A program made the translations under genes and the position numbers. From Acetatifactor sp. (GTDB lineage: Bacteria > Bacillota > Clostridia > Lachnospirales > Lachnospiraceae), in the NCBI GenBank assembly GCA_016290775.1, contig JAEEVF010000009.1, forward strand, positions 1 to 64,000: 64,000 nt of DNA, written 5' to 3'. Below are positions 34,663 through 42,633 of this stretch, in pieces (position 1 is the first letter of the stretch; every line of letters begins with the position of its first letter). The notes beneath the pieces were generated by a model. The model did not search any database. It saw nothing but the letters and a program-made list of their open reading frames with translations, and was not told where the DNA came from.

Positions 34663-34805
34663 CGTGCCAGTGGGGACGGTTCTTTTTGGCACGTTTTGCA
34701 TGCGTGCCCTTCGGCACGTCCCTCCCTGCGGTCGGGATCATGGAATGCTGCGCATTCCAAGACGTTGGCCAAAATGTGCCAAAAAGAACCGTCCCCACTG
34801 GCACG
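34663..34805. repeat. GTGCCA palindromic repeat element, copy 1 (143 bp)
   Basis: Outer arms CGTGCCAGTGGGGACGGTTC and its exact complement bound a 143-bp element with inner secondary hairpins (GCGTGCCCTTCGGCACG; GGAATGC/GCATTCC). It begins 4 bp after the thioredoxin stop. Related copies lie at 39366, 42633, 47252 and 49413. There is no coding capacity; this is a repetitive extragenic palindrome-like element that may also act as a terminator. Confidence 0.85.
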
Positions 34806-34816
34806 AAAAAAATTTC

Positions 34817-34846
34817 TTGACAGTTTTCAAGGGCGTGTGTTAGCAT
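34817..34846 (+). promoter_or_regulatory. Possible promoter of the 23-codon mini-gene
   Basis: TTGACA (34817-34822) is followed after 18 bp by TAGCAT (34841-34846), a weak -10. It lies just after the palindromic element and 44 bp ahead of the mini-ORF start. Confidence 0.5.
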
Positions 34847-34889
34847 ATGCCAGTAACCAAATAAAATATTATCGCAGGAGGTGATCAAC

Positions 34890-34961
34890 ATGAACAGATA
34901 CAATCGAATGAAGTTTTTTGAAATGTCTGGTAAGACGTTGATCACAAAAACTGTATTTTAG
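34890..34961 (+). CDS. 23-residue peptide in a structured mini-gene
   Basis: An ATG with a perfect ribosome site (AGGAGGTGATC, 34878-34888) opens a 23-codon frame encoding MNRYNRMKFFEMSGKTLITK then TVF and TAG. A strong terminator follows 15 bp later. The ribosome-site sequence GTGATCAAC (34881-34889) is complementary to GTTGATCAC (34937-34945) inside the frame, so the start can be sequestered. The peptide is basic, not hydrophobic enough for a type I toxin, and unrecognised. It may be a leader peptide for the ATPase gene downstream, a signalling peptide or a small functional protein. Confidence 0.55.
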   Translation: MNRYNRMKFFEMSGKTLITKTVF

Positions 34962-34975
34962 TTATAAATGATCGC

Positions 34976-35006
34976 AGGGCGCATCCGACATGGATGCGCC
35001 CTTTTT
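34976..35006 (+). terminator. Strong Rho-independent terminator after the mini-ORF
   Basis: A perfect 11-bp stem AGGGCGCATCC/GGATGCGCCCT with a GACAT loop is followed by TTTTT. It separates the mini-ORF from the ATPase gene. Confidence 0.9.
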
Positions 35007-35108
35007 GGTCAAAAAACTTCATTCTTTCTGGTTTGGTTACGGTTTCATGAGGATGAGCAGCCGAAGTAAGGCTACGGAAACTGTATAAAAGAGAGGATGA
35101 TGTGGAGA

Positions 35109-36863
35109 ATGAGATATTTTAAGAAGATCATGTTAGGAATGCAGGGACAGAATAAGACGAACCTGCATTGGCTTTACAACGAGGTGTTCACCGATGCGAT
35201 GGCGAACCCAAATTATGATTCAAAACAAAAGATTTTTAATTTCAGGTCCATGGACTTTTGGTTTCAGGGAACGGGATGGCGCAGCGCTGAGAAAATCATC
35301 ATGATGGTAGCATTGCCTACGCCTGCGAAAAAAGAAGAAAGCGTTCCGATGACGACCTATTTGCTTCAAAGGATTGCGCCAATCGTTCAGGCCTGGAACG
35401 AGGAGAACAAGAACGACCACAAGGAGCGCGAGAAGGCAAAGTTTGCCGTGCAAAGCGCAGGGAACAGAATGCTTCGGAGGAGTGGGATTTCTTATGACGA
35501 GGCGAAGGGGCGGTATGTTTTGAAACTCCTGTTTGTAGTGCCGCTCATCAATGGAACATCCGTGAACGGAAAGTCGGCGGCTCGAGCAGTGGCAGATTTG
35601 CTGACGAAGATTGAAGAACAACTATTAACGCTAGACAAGGCCGAGGCGGAGACTTACGTCAAAACCTACCATCGCCAGCAGAAGATCCGAGAGTTCCTTC
35701 GGGCGAATGGATATTGCGCGTTTGTTGCCAACGGAAGCATTCTTCCAAGGGAGAAGGACAGTGACGAGCCCATGCAAGGTGCGATCCCGTTTCGTTCACC
35801 GAAGGAGAGTGAGATCGAGATCGATCTGGGAGAAGCGGAAGATAGCGGCACCGCGGATAAGGACGCAGGGTCCGCAGCACGCCACGTGATCCGCGGCATG
35901 GGGATCCCTTGTGGCATCACCGTGATCACGGGCGGCGGATACTCCGGTAAATCGACGCTTCTGGACGCTTTGGAGGCGGGCATCTACGATCACGTGCCTG
36001 GCGACGGGCGGGAGTACGTGCTATCTGATGAAAGCGCGCTCAAGGTATATGCAGAAGACGGCCGACCCGTATCAGAGCTGGATCTCTCGGCATTCTTTAA
36101 GTTCCTTCCCGGCAAGCCCCTGGAGGCCTTTTGCACCGAGCATGCCAGCGGCAGCGTTTCGCAGGCCAGCAACATTCTTGAGGCAGTCGGCGGTGGTTCT
36201 AAGCTGCTTCTCATCGATGAGGATAAGAGTGCGACCAACTTCATGATCCGAGATCATATTATGAGGCTTTTGGTGGAGGATGAACCTATCATTCCGTTCA
36301 CGGAGCGCGTGAAGGAGTTGTGGAAAGAGAACAGAGTGTCGACGATCCTTGTCATTGGCGGGTCGAGCGAGTACTTGCATTTGGCGGATCAGGTGATTTT
36401 GATGAAGGATTTTTGCCCTCGGATGATCACGGATGCAGTGCAGAAACTGGTGCAGACGACCGAGGAAGAAAGTTTACCCGTAGCCAACTGGCGCATCTCG
36501 CGAAGGCTTCTGGTCAAGGAGACGTCGCAGCCATTCCTTTACTTCCGCACCGTGGAGACGGAGAACGAAAAGAAGGTCATTTTGGATGAATATTCTGCCG
36601 ACGTCACCATGTTGACGGCTCTTTCCACGCACGAGCAGCTTTGCACCGTGACCGTTGTCATGGAGCGCCTGCTCACGGATCTGGAAGGAAAGAACCGAGA
36701 GGTTTTGACGAACGTGAAGTCTTTCCTGGAAGACCTTATGGAAAGAGGGAAGACGGGCTCCATCATGCCCGAGACGCAAAGCTGGTTCTATGAGGAAGTT
36801 CGCCCGCTTGATGCCCTGTGCTGCATCAATCGCATGCGCGGTGCAAGGTTCCTCGCCAAATAG
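35109..36863 (+). CDS. PF09818-type ATPase (predicted ATPase of the ABC class)
   Basis: A cytoplasmic protein of about 584 residues. The central ATPase domain has GGGYSGKSTLLDALEAG (Walker A), VPGDGREYV, EDGRPV, ASGSVSQASNI (signature-like), LLLIDEDKSATNFMIRD (Walker B) and VIGGSSEYL, the diagnostic series of this ABC-like family. It has no membrane domain and is not a transporter component; its biological role is unknown. Start choice is uncertain: ATG codons at 35097 and 35100 lie too close to the GAGAGG ribosome site, so 35109 is used. It is preceded by the structured mini-gene, which may control it. Confidence 0.85.
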   Translation: MRYFKKIMLGMQGQNKTNLHWLYNEVFTDAMANPNYDSKQKIFNFRSMDFWFQGTGWRSAEKIIMMVALPTPAKKEESVPMTTYLLQRIAPIVQAWNEENKNDHKEREKAKFAVQSAGNRMLRRSGISYDEAKGRYVLKLLFVVPLINGTSVNGKSAARAVADLLTKIEEQLLTLDKAEAETYVKTYHRQQKIREFLRANGYCAFVANGSILPREKDSDEPMQGAIPFRSPKESEIEIDLGEAEDSGTADKDAGSAARHVIRGMGIPCGITVITGGGYSGKSTLLDALEAGIYDHVPGDGREYVLSDESALKVYAEDGRPVSELDLSAFFKFLPGKPLEAFCTEHASGSVSQASNILEAVGGGSKLLLIDEDKSATNFMIRDHIMRLLVEDEPIIPFTERVKELWKENRVSTILVIGGSSEYLHLADQVILMKDFCPRMITDAVQKLVQTTEEESLPVANWRISRRLLVKETSQPFLYFRTVETENEKKVILDEYSADVTMLTALSTHEQLCTVTVVMERLLTDLEGKNREVLTNVKSFLEDLMERGKTGSIMPETQSWFYEEVRPLDALCCINRMRGARFLAK

Positions 36864-36885
36864 CTGGCACGTAAGGGCTCGCTAT

Positions 36886-36903
36886 GATATACTAAATAGT
36901 ATC
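36886..36903. promoter_or_regulatory. Palindrome upstream of the sigma-factor gene
   Basis: GATATACTAAATAGTATC is a near-perfect dyad about 85 bp ahead of the sigma gene. It contains TATACT, which could serve as a -10, but no convincing -35 is visible. Confidence 0.35.
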
Positions 36904-36986
36904 AAAAATTTTTCAAAAAAGTTTGTAACGAAACATAACCTTCTCCGTCTAACGGGTGAGATCAAAAGAAGGGAAGCTCGATTTAC

Positions 36987-37475
36987 ATGGACAAGAACAC
37001 CGCTGAAAAACTTTATGAAGCGTTTTACATGAAGGTGTTTTCTTATGTCTTTACGCTCACGGGCGACCAGAATGACGCCATGGAGATCACTCAGGAAACC
37101 TTTTTCCGGGCGATCTCCACGACGAAGGAGTTTCGAGGCGAGAGCGAAAGCTACACATGGCTCTGTGCCATCGCAAAGAACCTCTTTATCGATGAGAAAA
37201 GGCGACATTCCAGGTTTGCAGACGCCCCGCTTGAGGAGCAGCCAGACACAAAGAAAAGCTTTGAAAAAAGCCTCGTGGATGCCGAGACGAAGGTCCAGAT
37301 CCACCGCATCTTACATGAATTGGAAGAGCCCTACAAAGAAGTCTTCCAGCTTCGCGTGTTTGGAGAATTGTCCTTCAAGGAGATAGCCTCTATCTTCGGG
37401 AAGACGGAAACCTGGGCCCGGGTGACCTACCATCGAGCAAGAATTATGATCCAAGAAAGGATGGAGAAATCATGA
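36987..37475 (+). CDS. ECF-type RNA polymerase sigma factor
   Basis: A 162-residue sigma-70-family factor. Region 2 (about 8-75; YVFTLTGDQNDAMEITQETFFRA, then YTWLCAIAKNLFIDEKRR) binds the -10, and region 4 (about 105-160; LEEPYKEVFQLRVFGELSFKEIASIFGKTETWARVTYHRAR) binds the -35. A GAAGGGA lies about 12 bp ahead of the ATG. The anti-sigma gene starts at its stop by ATGA overlap, so the two are made in fixed ratio. The regulon probably includes this operon and envelope functions. Confidence 0.93.
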   Translation: MDKNTAEKLYEAFYMKVFSYVFTLTGDQNDAMEITQETFFRAISTTKEFRGESESYTWLCAIAKNLFIDEKRRHSRFADAPLEEQPDTKKSFEKSLVDAETKVQIHRILHELEEPYKEVFQLRVFGELSFKEIASIFGKTETWARVTYHRARIMIQERMEKS

Positions 37476-38428
37476 AATATGAATGCGACGTAATTGAAGA
37501 TCTTCTGCCTTTATATAAAGACGGCGCATGCTCAACGGCAACAAACAAGGCCGTGGAAGAGCATCTTATGGAATGTGAAAAGTGTAAGAAGATGCTTGAT
37601 AGACTGAATGACATTTCCGTTGACGAGCTGATCGTCAAGGAAAAGGAAAACGTCATTGGTTCCCAGTCGGAATATTTTAAGAGAAAAAGCGCATTGGCTG
37701 GCTGCGTGATCGCCGGAATTTTTGCTTTACCGATCTTGGTCTGCCTGATCGTAAACCTTGTGACGGGCCACGGCCTTACCTGGTTTTTCATTGTGCTTGC
37801 GGCCATGCTCGTACCCACCTCGCTTTTTGTGATACCGCTTATTGCACCTAAGAATAAGATGTTGCAGACGATGGTTTCGCTGACTGCCAGCATCCTCATT
37901 CTCTTGGCGGTTTGCTGCATTTATACAAAGGGCAATTGGTTCTTTGTGGCGGCCAGCGCTGTGCTCTTTGGACTGACGCTTCTTTTTGGACCGTTCATTG
38001 CATGCCGCAGGCCAGTGAACGCATATCTTGGAAACCGCAAAGGCCTTGCTGTCATGGCGGCGGCCACGGTGACCTTTTATCTGATGATGATCTGCATTGG
38101 GATTCATGCCGCGCTGCCTGGGTATTTCCGCTTAATGCTTGGCATTTCCATTCCTCTTGTTTTGTTGGTGTGGCTGATGTTTTTTGTGATCCGTTATCTT
38201 CCCTCGAACGGCGTGGCGAAGACGGGTGTTTGCCTGGCGCTCCTTTCCGCATTCTCTTACTTCGGTTCCGAAGTGATCCTTTATCTCACGATCGAGAGCG
38301 TGAGCAATGACGGAGTTGCAGTCTATTCCAGGCCTTCGCTTGGAACGGCACTGGTGGGCGTAGGAATTGGCGCGTTCATCGCACTGATCGGTTTTGTGAT
38401 CGGAAGAAAGGGAGGAAAGGAAGAATGA
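37472..38428 (+). CDS. Zinc-finger anti-sigma factor with multi-span membrane domain
   Basis: A 318-residue protein. An N-terminal zf-HC2 anti-sigma domain (Cys5, then VEEHLMECEKCKK with HxxxCxxC near residues 31-38) is followed by about eight transmembrane helices (about 72-310). The zinc domain should sequester the overlapping ECF factor, and the membrane part receives the signal. It starts with ATGA overlap on the sigma gene and ends with ATGA overlap on the DUF4097 gene. The large polytopic sensor is longer than in single-span anti-sigmas. Confidence 0.88.
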   Translation: MKYECDVIEDLLPLYKDGACSTATNKAVEEHLMECEKCKKMLDRLNDISVDELIVKEKENVIGSQSEYFKRKSALAGCVIAGIFALPILVCLIVNLVTGHGLTWFFIVLAAMLVPTSLFVIPLIAPKNKMLQTMVSLTASILILLAVCCIYTKGNWFFVAASAVLFGLTLLFGPFIACRRPVNAYLGNRKGLAVMAAATVTFYLMMICIGIHAALPGYFRLMLGISIPLVLLVWLMFFVIRYLPSNGVAKTGVCLALLSAFSYFGSEVILYLTIESVSNDGVAVYSRPSLGTALVGVGIGAFIALIGFVIGRKGGKEE

Positions 38429-39363
38429 GAAAGTTTAAGAATATTGTTTTTGCGGCGGCGCTGGTTTTGGCGCTGGGTTTGCTTAGTGCGTGCTCTTTTG
38501 AGTCAAAAGTCAATTATGTATATAAGAACGGAGAAGAATATACGGCCGGAGATCGCGAGATCACGGAGAAGATTGAAAAGATTGACATTCATTATCTGTC
38601 AGGCGACGTGAAATTACTTGCCAGTGAGACGGGCGTTGTAACGATCAAAGAGACCTCTGAGAAGGCTCTGGACGAAAAACTGAAGGTTCATACCTGGGTG
38701 GACGGCACGACCCTTTACGTGCGGTATTGTGCATCTGCAAAGGGCTTATCGCTGAACAACCTAAAGAAACAACTGGTGATCACGATCCCGTCGGACGGGG
38801 CGTTAGGTGACCTTAAGGTGGATGTCTCTTCCGCAGACTTTACCTGTGACGTTTCTGTTTCGGATCAGGTGAAGATCAATACAACCTCCGGCGACGTGAA
38901 CGCGACGGTTGCTGCCAAAAAGATCTTTCTTCGTGGTTCTTCCAGCGACATTACGCTAAACCAGACCGGCGACAGCGAGGAGATCAAGCTGGAGACTTCT
39001 TCCGGCAACATCACCGTACAAATGGAGAACGCAGCGAAGCTCAGCACCTCCGTAAGCTCCGGTAAGACAAACGTTTCGGCGAAATATGCAAAAGAATTCA
39101 AAGCGGTGTCAACCAGTGGCGATTGCAGCTTCGCGTTCGAAACCGCTCCGGCCGTGACGGACGTTCACGGGTCCTCTTCCGACGTGACGATCAGTGTTCC
39201 AAAGACGTCAGGCATCACGGCAGACCTTAAGGTTTCCAGCGGAAAGCTCTATTATGATCTGCCGTTTTCCAAGAATGGTGACGCTTATGTGAGTGGGGAC
39301 GGCGCAAACCAGATGAAGGTTGTTATGTCATCCGGCGACATTAACATAACGGTACTTGAGTAA
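38425..39363 (+). CDS. DUF4097 beta-helix lipoprotein
   Basis: A 312-residue lipoprotein with signal peptide and lipobox LLSAC (Cys about 23). The rest is a repetitive array of short strands with SSG/TSGD turns (INTTSGDVNATV, LETSSGNITVQM, VSTSGDCSF, VVMSSGDINI), characteristic of the DUF4097 / putative adhesin right-handed beta-helix. Such genes are common next to ECF or LiaRS-type stress regulators. It overlaps the anti-sigma gene by ATGA and may provide an extracellular sensing or protective component. Confidence 0.85.
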   Translation: MRKFKNIVFAAALVLALGLLSACSFESKVNYVYKNGEEYTAGDREITEKIEKIDIHYLSGDVKLLASETGVVTIKETSEKALDEKLKVHTWVDGTTLYVRYCASAKGLSLNNLKKQLVITIPSDGALGDLKVDVSSADFTCDVSVSDQVKINTTSGDVNATVAAKKIFLRGSSSDITLNQTGDSEEIKLETSSGNITVQMENAAKLSTSVSSGKTNVSAKYAKEFKAVSTSGDCSFAFETAPAVTDVHGSSSDVTISVPKTSGITADLKVSSGKLYYDLPFSKNGDAYVSGDGANQMKVVMSSGDINITVLE

Positions 39364-39365
39364 AA

Positions 39366-39397
39366 ATGTGCCAGTGGGGACTGTCCCCACTGGCATG
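39366..39397. repeat. GTGCCA palindromic repeat, copy 2 (short form)
   Basis: GTGCCAGTGGGGAC and GTCCCCACTGGCAT flank a single base; the 12-bp arms are perfect. It lies between the convergent DUF4097 and xylanase genes, 2 bp after the former's stop, and probably acts as a terminator hairpin. The CGGTTCTTTTTG part of the family consensus is missing. Confidence 0.85.
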
Positions 39398-39408
39398 TTT
39401 GGTCTATG

Positions 39409-40635
39409 TTAGCAAAGCGCGATGGTGCACTGCTTGTCTGAAGTTAGGTCGAGCGTTGCGGAAAGGCCGCCGCTCGTAAGTTCATAATTACCTTTGAAGC
39501 CTTCCAATTGCAGGTTTCCGTTTTCATCCGTCTGAAGGGTCACGTTGGTGGACCAGTCTTCATGGATGAGCTTACGGAGCGCGTGATAGGAAGGCTTTTC
39601 CGTGTTATCCTTGTGCAGGAAACCGGAAGGTGCGTGGAGCCAGCAATCGTCGGTGAAATCCCAAGTGGTGATAGCCTGGATCAGGGGATGCTCAAACAGG
39701 ATCGTGTACATTTCGCAGATTTCCTTTGCCTGACGCTCTTCGCCTTCGGGCGTGGAGGGCCAGCTGTCCACCTGGAAATCATTGAGGTCCACGATGTATG
39801 CGGGCATGATCTCGCCGGATACCAACGTGTTCTCGGTAAAGTGGATCGGCAGGCCGAAGCGGGAGAAGCGGCTTAGCACGTCGCGGAGCTTCTCAGCGCC
39901 CCAATAGCCCTGATGCTGATGGGACTGGATGCCGATGGCGCTGATGGGAACGCCTGCTTCCAAAAGACCGTCCAGCAGGATCTCATAGGATGCACTGGTG
40001 TTGAAGTCGTTGATGAGAAGCGTCGCATTCGGATTCATAGCCTTTGCCTCGTCGAAAACGGCCTTTACAAGCTTGATGCGGCCCATCTCCTGGCAGATGC
40101 GCGTGATTGCGTTGTCATATTTATCAAAATTGGGCATGATCACAACCTCGTTGATCACGTCCCACATGTCGATGACGCCCTTAAAAGCAGTGACGTCACG
40201 GTCGATGCGCTGCAGCTGTTTTTTTAGGATCTCGGCGTTGGAATATTGCATGAGCCAGTCTGCGCAGGCCGTGTGCCAGCAAAGGGGATGGCCTTTTGCG
40301 GTGACGCCTCGCTCCCCTAGCCACTTGGCAGCAGCCATGGTGGGAGCTTCCATTGTCTGGCCTTCTTCGCGCTCATAGCGCCCCCAGTAGAAGGGAAGCG
40401 TGCCGTAATTAAAGAGTTTTGTCCATTTTTCCATGCGTTCGCCGAGGAAGGCGATCGCCTTTTCGTCGGATCTTTCCCATGCCTGCATCAGCGCAACACT
40501 GTCAAAGGCGCCGCAGCCGAAGAGGAACTGATGGGAAGTCTGTTTCACGGTGACGGACGCGTTCGCAAGGGGCGTGCCGTCAGCCTTGGTGAGGTGCAGG
40601 TTGGCAGTTGCTTTTCTGTGGGATAACGTACTCAT
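39409..40635 (-). CDS. GH10 endo-beta-1,4-xylanase, intracellular
   Basis: A 408-residue protein. An N-terminal beta-strand region (about 1-40, TANLHLTKADGTPLANASVTV) precedes a GH10 TIM barrel with GHPLCWH (115-121), acid/base Glu163 in WDVINEV and nucleophile Glu268 in IHFTENT. The C-terminal about 40 residues are again beta-rich. GH10 enzymes cleave xylan or xylo-oligosaccharides. With no signal peptide it would act on imported oligosaccharides. AAAGGAGGT precedes the ATG. FTEN replaces the more common TElD around the nucleophile, suggesting a divergent subgroup. Confidence 0.88.
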   Translation of the reverse strand: MSTLSHRKATANLHLTKADGTPLANASVTVKQTSHQFLFGCGAFDSVALMQAWERSDEKAIAFLGERMEKWTKLFNYGTLPFYWGRYEREEGQTMEAPTMAAAKWLGERGVTAKGHPLCWHTACADWLMQYSNAEILKKQLQRIDRDVTAFKGVIDMWDVINEVVIMPNFDKYDNAITRICQEMGRIKLVKAVFDEAKAMNPNATLLINDFNTSASYEILLDGLLEAGVPISAIGIQSHQHQGYWGAEKLRDVLSRFSRFGLPIHFTENTLVSGEIMPAYIVDLNDFQVDSWPSTPEGEERQAKEICEMYTILFEHPLIQAITTWDFTDDCWLHAPSGFLHKDNTEKPSYHALRKLIHEDWSTNVTLQTDENGNLQLEGFKGNYELTSGGLSATLDLTSDKQCTIALC

Positions 40636-40681
40636 GATCTACCTCCTTTGAACTGTTTCATGAACATGCTCTGTATAATAT

Positions 40682-40709
40682 TTTATATGAGTCCGAGGGC
40701 GAAAGACAA
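40682..40709 (-). promoter_or_regulatory. Possible promoter for the xylanase gene
   Basis: On the minus strand TTGTCT (40709-40704) and TATAAA (40687-40682) have a 16-bp spacer, 47 bp ahead of the xylanase start. Confidence 0.5.
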
Positions 40710-40791
40710 TGCAGTAATTGTCCAAGTATATGTATTATTTTGTTTTGATCCGCAGGAGGCAAAATATGATGAATCTAACAAAAGAGATGCA

Positions 40792-40821
40792 TTGATTGAT
40801 CCGCGGCCGCTATGGTAGAAT
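40792..40821 (+). promoter_or_regulatory. Promoter for the hydroxy-acid oxidase-like gene
   Basis: TTGATT (40792-40797) and TAGAAT (40816-40821) are 18 bp apart and 47 bp ahead of the ATG. Confidence 0.55.
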
Positions 40822-40867
40822 AAAAGATAGTGCAAACGCACGATCAACAAGACAGGGGGTATGGGAC

Positions 40868-41758
40868 ATGGCAAATGACAGGCAAGATTCCAACCAGATC
40901 ACGAGGGAGTATTTTGACAGCCTCATGATCGAAATGAGACACATTGACAGCGAGATCCCGGACACGAGGATCCGACTTTTCGGGCAGCAGTTTTCCATGC
41001 CGATCGCGACGGCGGCGCTGTCGCACCTAAACGGGACGGCTCCGGACGGAATGGCATTGATGGCTGAGGGCGCAAGGCGGGCAGACGCGTTATGCTTCTC
41101 AGGCATGGGTGAAGCCGAGGAGATCCAGGCGATGTGTGCGACGGGCGCAAAGGTGATCAAGATCGTGAAGCCTCATGCGGACAATGAAATGGTCTTTTCG
41201 AAGATCCGTGAGGCGGAAGCAGCAGGTGCCTTTGGTGTCGGAATGGACATTGACCATGCTTTTTCCTGGAACGGAGAATATGACAATGTTGTCGGTTTGC
41301 CCATGAAGCCAAAATCCTTAGAGGAAATGAGAAGCTTTGTGGAAAGCACTAGCCTGCCGTTCATCGTCAAGGGTGTCTTAAGCGTTCAGGATGCAAAAAA
41401 ATGTCTTGAGATCGGTGCGGCGGGCATCATCGTTTCGCATCACCACGGCATCATGAGCAGCGCGGTTCCGCCCTTGTACGTACTGCCGAAGATCAAGGAA
41501 GTGATCGGAGATCAGATCCCGATCTTCGTGGATTGCTGCATGGAATCCGGCATGGATGCCTTCAAGGCGCTGGCGCTAGGCGCGGATGCGGTCTGCGTGG
41601 GACGCGCGTTCATGGAGCCCCTGCGTCAAAAGGGCGCTGAGGGCGTGTGTGAAAAACTGACATCCATGAATCAAGAGCTCAAGGCGGTGATGGAACGCAC
41701 CGCATTCACCAAATTAAGCAAAATTGACAGCAGTGTCATCTACAAACGAGACTTTTAA
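40868..41758 (+). CDS. FMN-dependent alpha-hydroxy-acid dehydrogenase/oxidase-like protein
   Basis: A 296-residue TIM-barrel flavoprotein. Recognisable elements are SMPIATAALSHL, PFIVKGVLS with the FMN-contacting Lys168, the catalytic-His region IIVSHHHGIM (His191-193; usual form SNHGG) and ALALGADAVCVGRAF, the phosphate-binding end of the barrel. Family members oxidise L-lactate, glycolate or related 2-hydroxy acids. At 296 residues it is shorter than usual (about 350-380), and the substrate-binding arginine pair is not obvious, so the substrate is uncertain. AGGGGG lies 10 bp before the ATG. The isomerase-like gene follows 32 bp later. Confidence 0.8.
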   Translation: MANDRQDSNQITREYFDSLMIEMRHIDSEIPDTRIRLFGQQFSMPIATAALSHLNGTAPDGMALMAEGARRADALCFSGMGEAEEIQAMCATGAKVIKIVKPHADNEMVFSKIREAEAAGAFGVGMDIDHAFSWNGEYDNVVGLPMKPKSLEEMRSFVESTSLPFIVKGVLSVQDAKKCLEIGAAGIIVSHHHGIMSSAVPPLYVLPKIKEVIGDQIPIFVDCCMESGMDAFKALALGADAVCVGRAFMEPLRQKGAEGVCEKLTSMNQELKAVMERTAFTKLSKIDSSVIYKRDF

Positions 41759-41790
41759 AGTGTTAGCGTGCCACGCGGGAGGACGAGGAT

Positions 41791-42633
41791 ATGAGGATTG
41801 GTGGCGGAATAGAAAAAGCATATCATAACCCGGAAGAATGGGTGAAGCTTGCGAAGGACCTGCGGTACAGTGCGGTGCTCTGCCCCGTGGACAGCAGCAG
41901 TGATCAGGCGACGCGCAGGGAATACCTGAAGGCGGCGCGGGAGGCAGATCTTCTCATCGGCGAGGTGGGCGTTTGGCGGAACTGCCTTGCAAAGGATGAG
42001 AAGACTAGGAGGGCGGCCATGGATTATGCGAAGGCGCAGCTCGCGCTGGCGGATGAGATGGGCGCGAATTGCTGCGTGAACATCATTGGAAGCCATTCTG
42101 AGACGGCCTGGGACGGGTTTTCGGCAGAGAATTACTCCGACGATTTTTATGCGCTCGCCGTGGACAGCGTACGCGAGATCATAGACGCGGTAAAGCCTAA
42201 GAACACTTTTTATACCATCGAGCCCATGCCCTGGGTGCTTCCGGATTCCCCGGAGCAATACTTAAAGCTCATTCAGGACGTGGATCGGAAGAAGTTTGCG
42301 GTGCATCTGGACTTTGTGAACATGATCAACTGTCCGGAGCGTTTTTGCAAGAGCACGGAATTTGTGAAGCACTGCTTTGACCTTTTGGGGCCGTATATAA
42401 AGAGCATTCATTGTAAGGATTCCGTGATGGAGCAGGCCTATACCGCAATCATTCATGAGACAATGCCCGGGAAGGGCACGTTGGACTACAAAAAAATCCT
42501 TCCCCTCGTGGAAAACTTGGGGAAGGATATACCACTGTTTGTGGAGCATCTGCCGGATTACGAGACTTATCGTCAGGCCGCAGCCTTCGTGCGTGCGCAG
42601 GCGGAGAGTGTCGGAATCCTTGTGAAGGGATAA
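41791..42633 (+). CDS. Sugar-phosphate isomerase/epimerase-like TIM-barrel protein
   Basis: A 280-residue protein of the xylose-isomerase-like TIM-barrel (AP endonuclease 2) superfamily. Putative metal ligands are Glu in YTIEPMPW, Asp in VHLDFVNM, His in SIHCKD and Glu in FVEHLPD, which fall at the ends of successive barrel strands as expected. Members isomerise or epimerise sugars and inositols. GGACGAGG precedes the ATG. It is likely co-transcribed with the hydroxy-acid oxidase-like gene and ends exactly at the palindromic element at 42633. Confidence 0.82.
   Translation: MRIGGGIEKAYHNPEEWVKLAKDLRYSAVLCPVDSSSDQATRREYLKAAREADLLIGEVGVWRNCLAKDEKTRRAAMDYAKAQLALADEMGANCCVNIIGSHSETAWDGFSAENYSDDFYALAVDSVREIIDAVKPKNTFYTIEPMPWVLPDSPEQYLKLIQDVDRKKFAVHLDFVNMINCPERFCKSTEFVKHCFDLLGPYIKSIHCKDSVMEQAYTAIIHETMPGKGTLDYKKILPLVENLGKDIPLFVEHLPDYETYRQAAAFVRAQAESVGILVKG

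Larger units (their letters stand above)
34853..35040 (+). ncRNA. Structured RNA candidate around the mini-ORF
   Basis: Nested inverted repeats surround the mini-gene: GTAACCAAA (34853-34861) with TTTGGTTAC (35032-35040), and a perfect 15-bp pair GAATGAAGTTTTTTG (34906-34920) with its complement (35010-35024). Inside these lies the ribosome-site stem 34881-34889/34937-34945. The octamer ATCGCAGG is repeated at 34871 and 34971. The pairs are compatible with one large folded RNA or with switching between forms. No known riboswitch class was recognised. Confidence 0.4.

Noticed and set aside
34568..34843. Short frames across the 34663-34805 palindrome
   Set aside because: They read through the repeat element in both directions, have no ribosome site and repeat the same peptide (RNRPHWH) because of the inverted arms.
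35109..36863. An ABC-F or ABC transporter ATPase
   Set aside because: There is one ATPase core with the PF09818-specific motifs; no second domain, no LSGGQ and no permease gene nearby.
40868..41758. The hydroxy-acid oxidase-like gene as the LarA-type partner of the lar genes
   Set aside because: It is an FMN-type TIM barrel 15 kb away, unrelated to the nickel-pincer racemase LarA.
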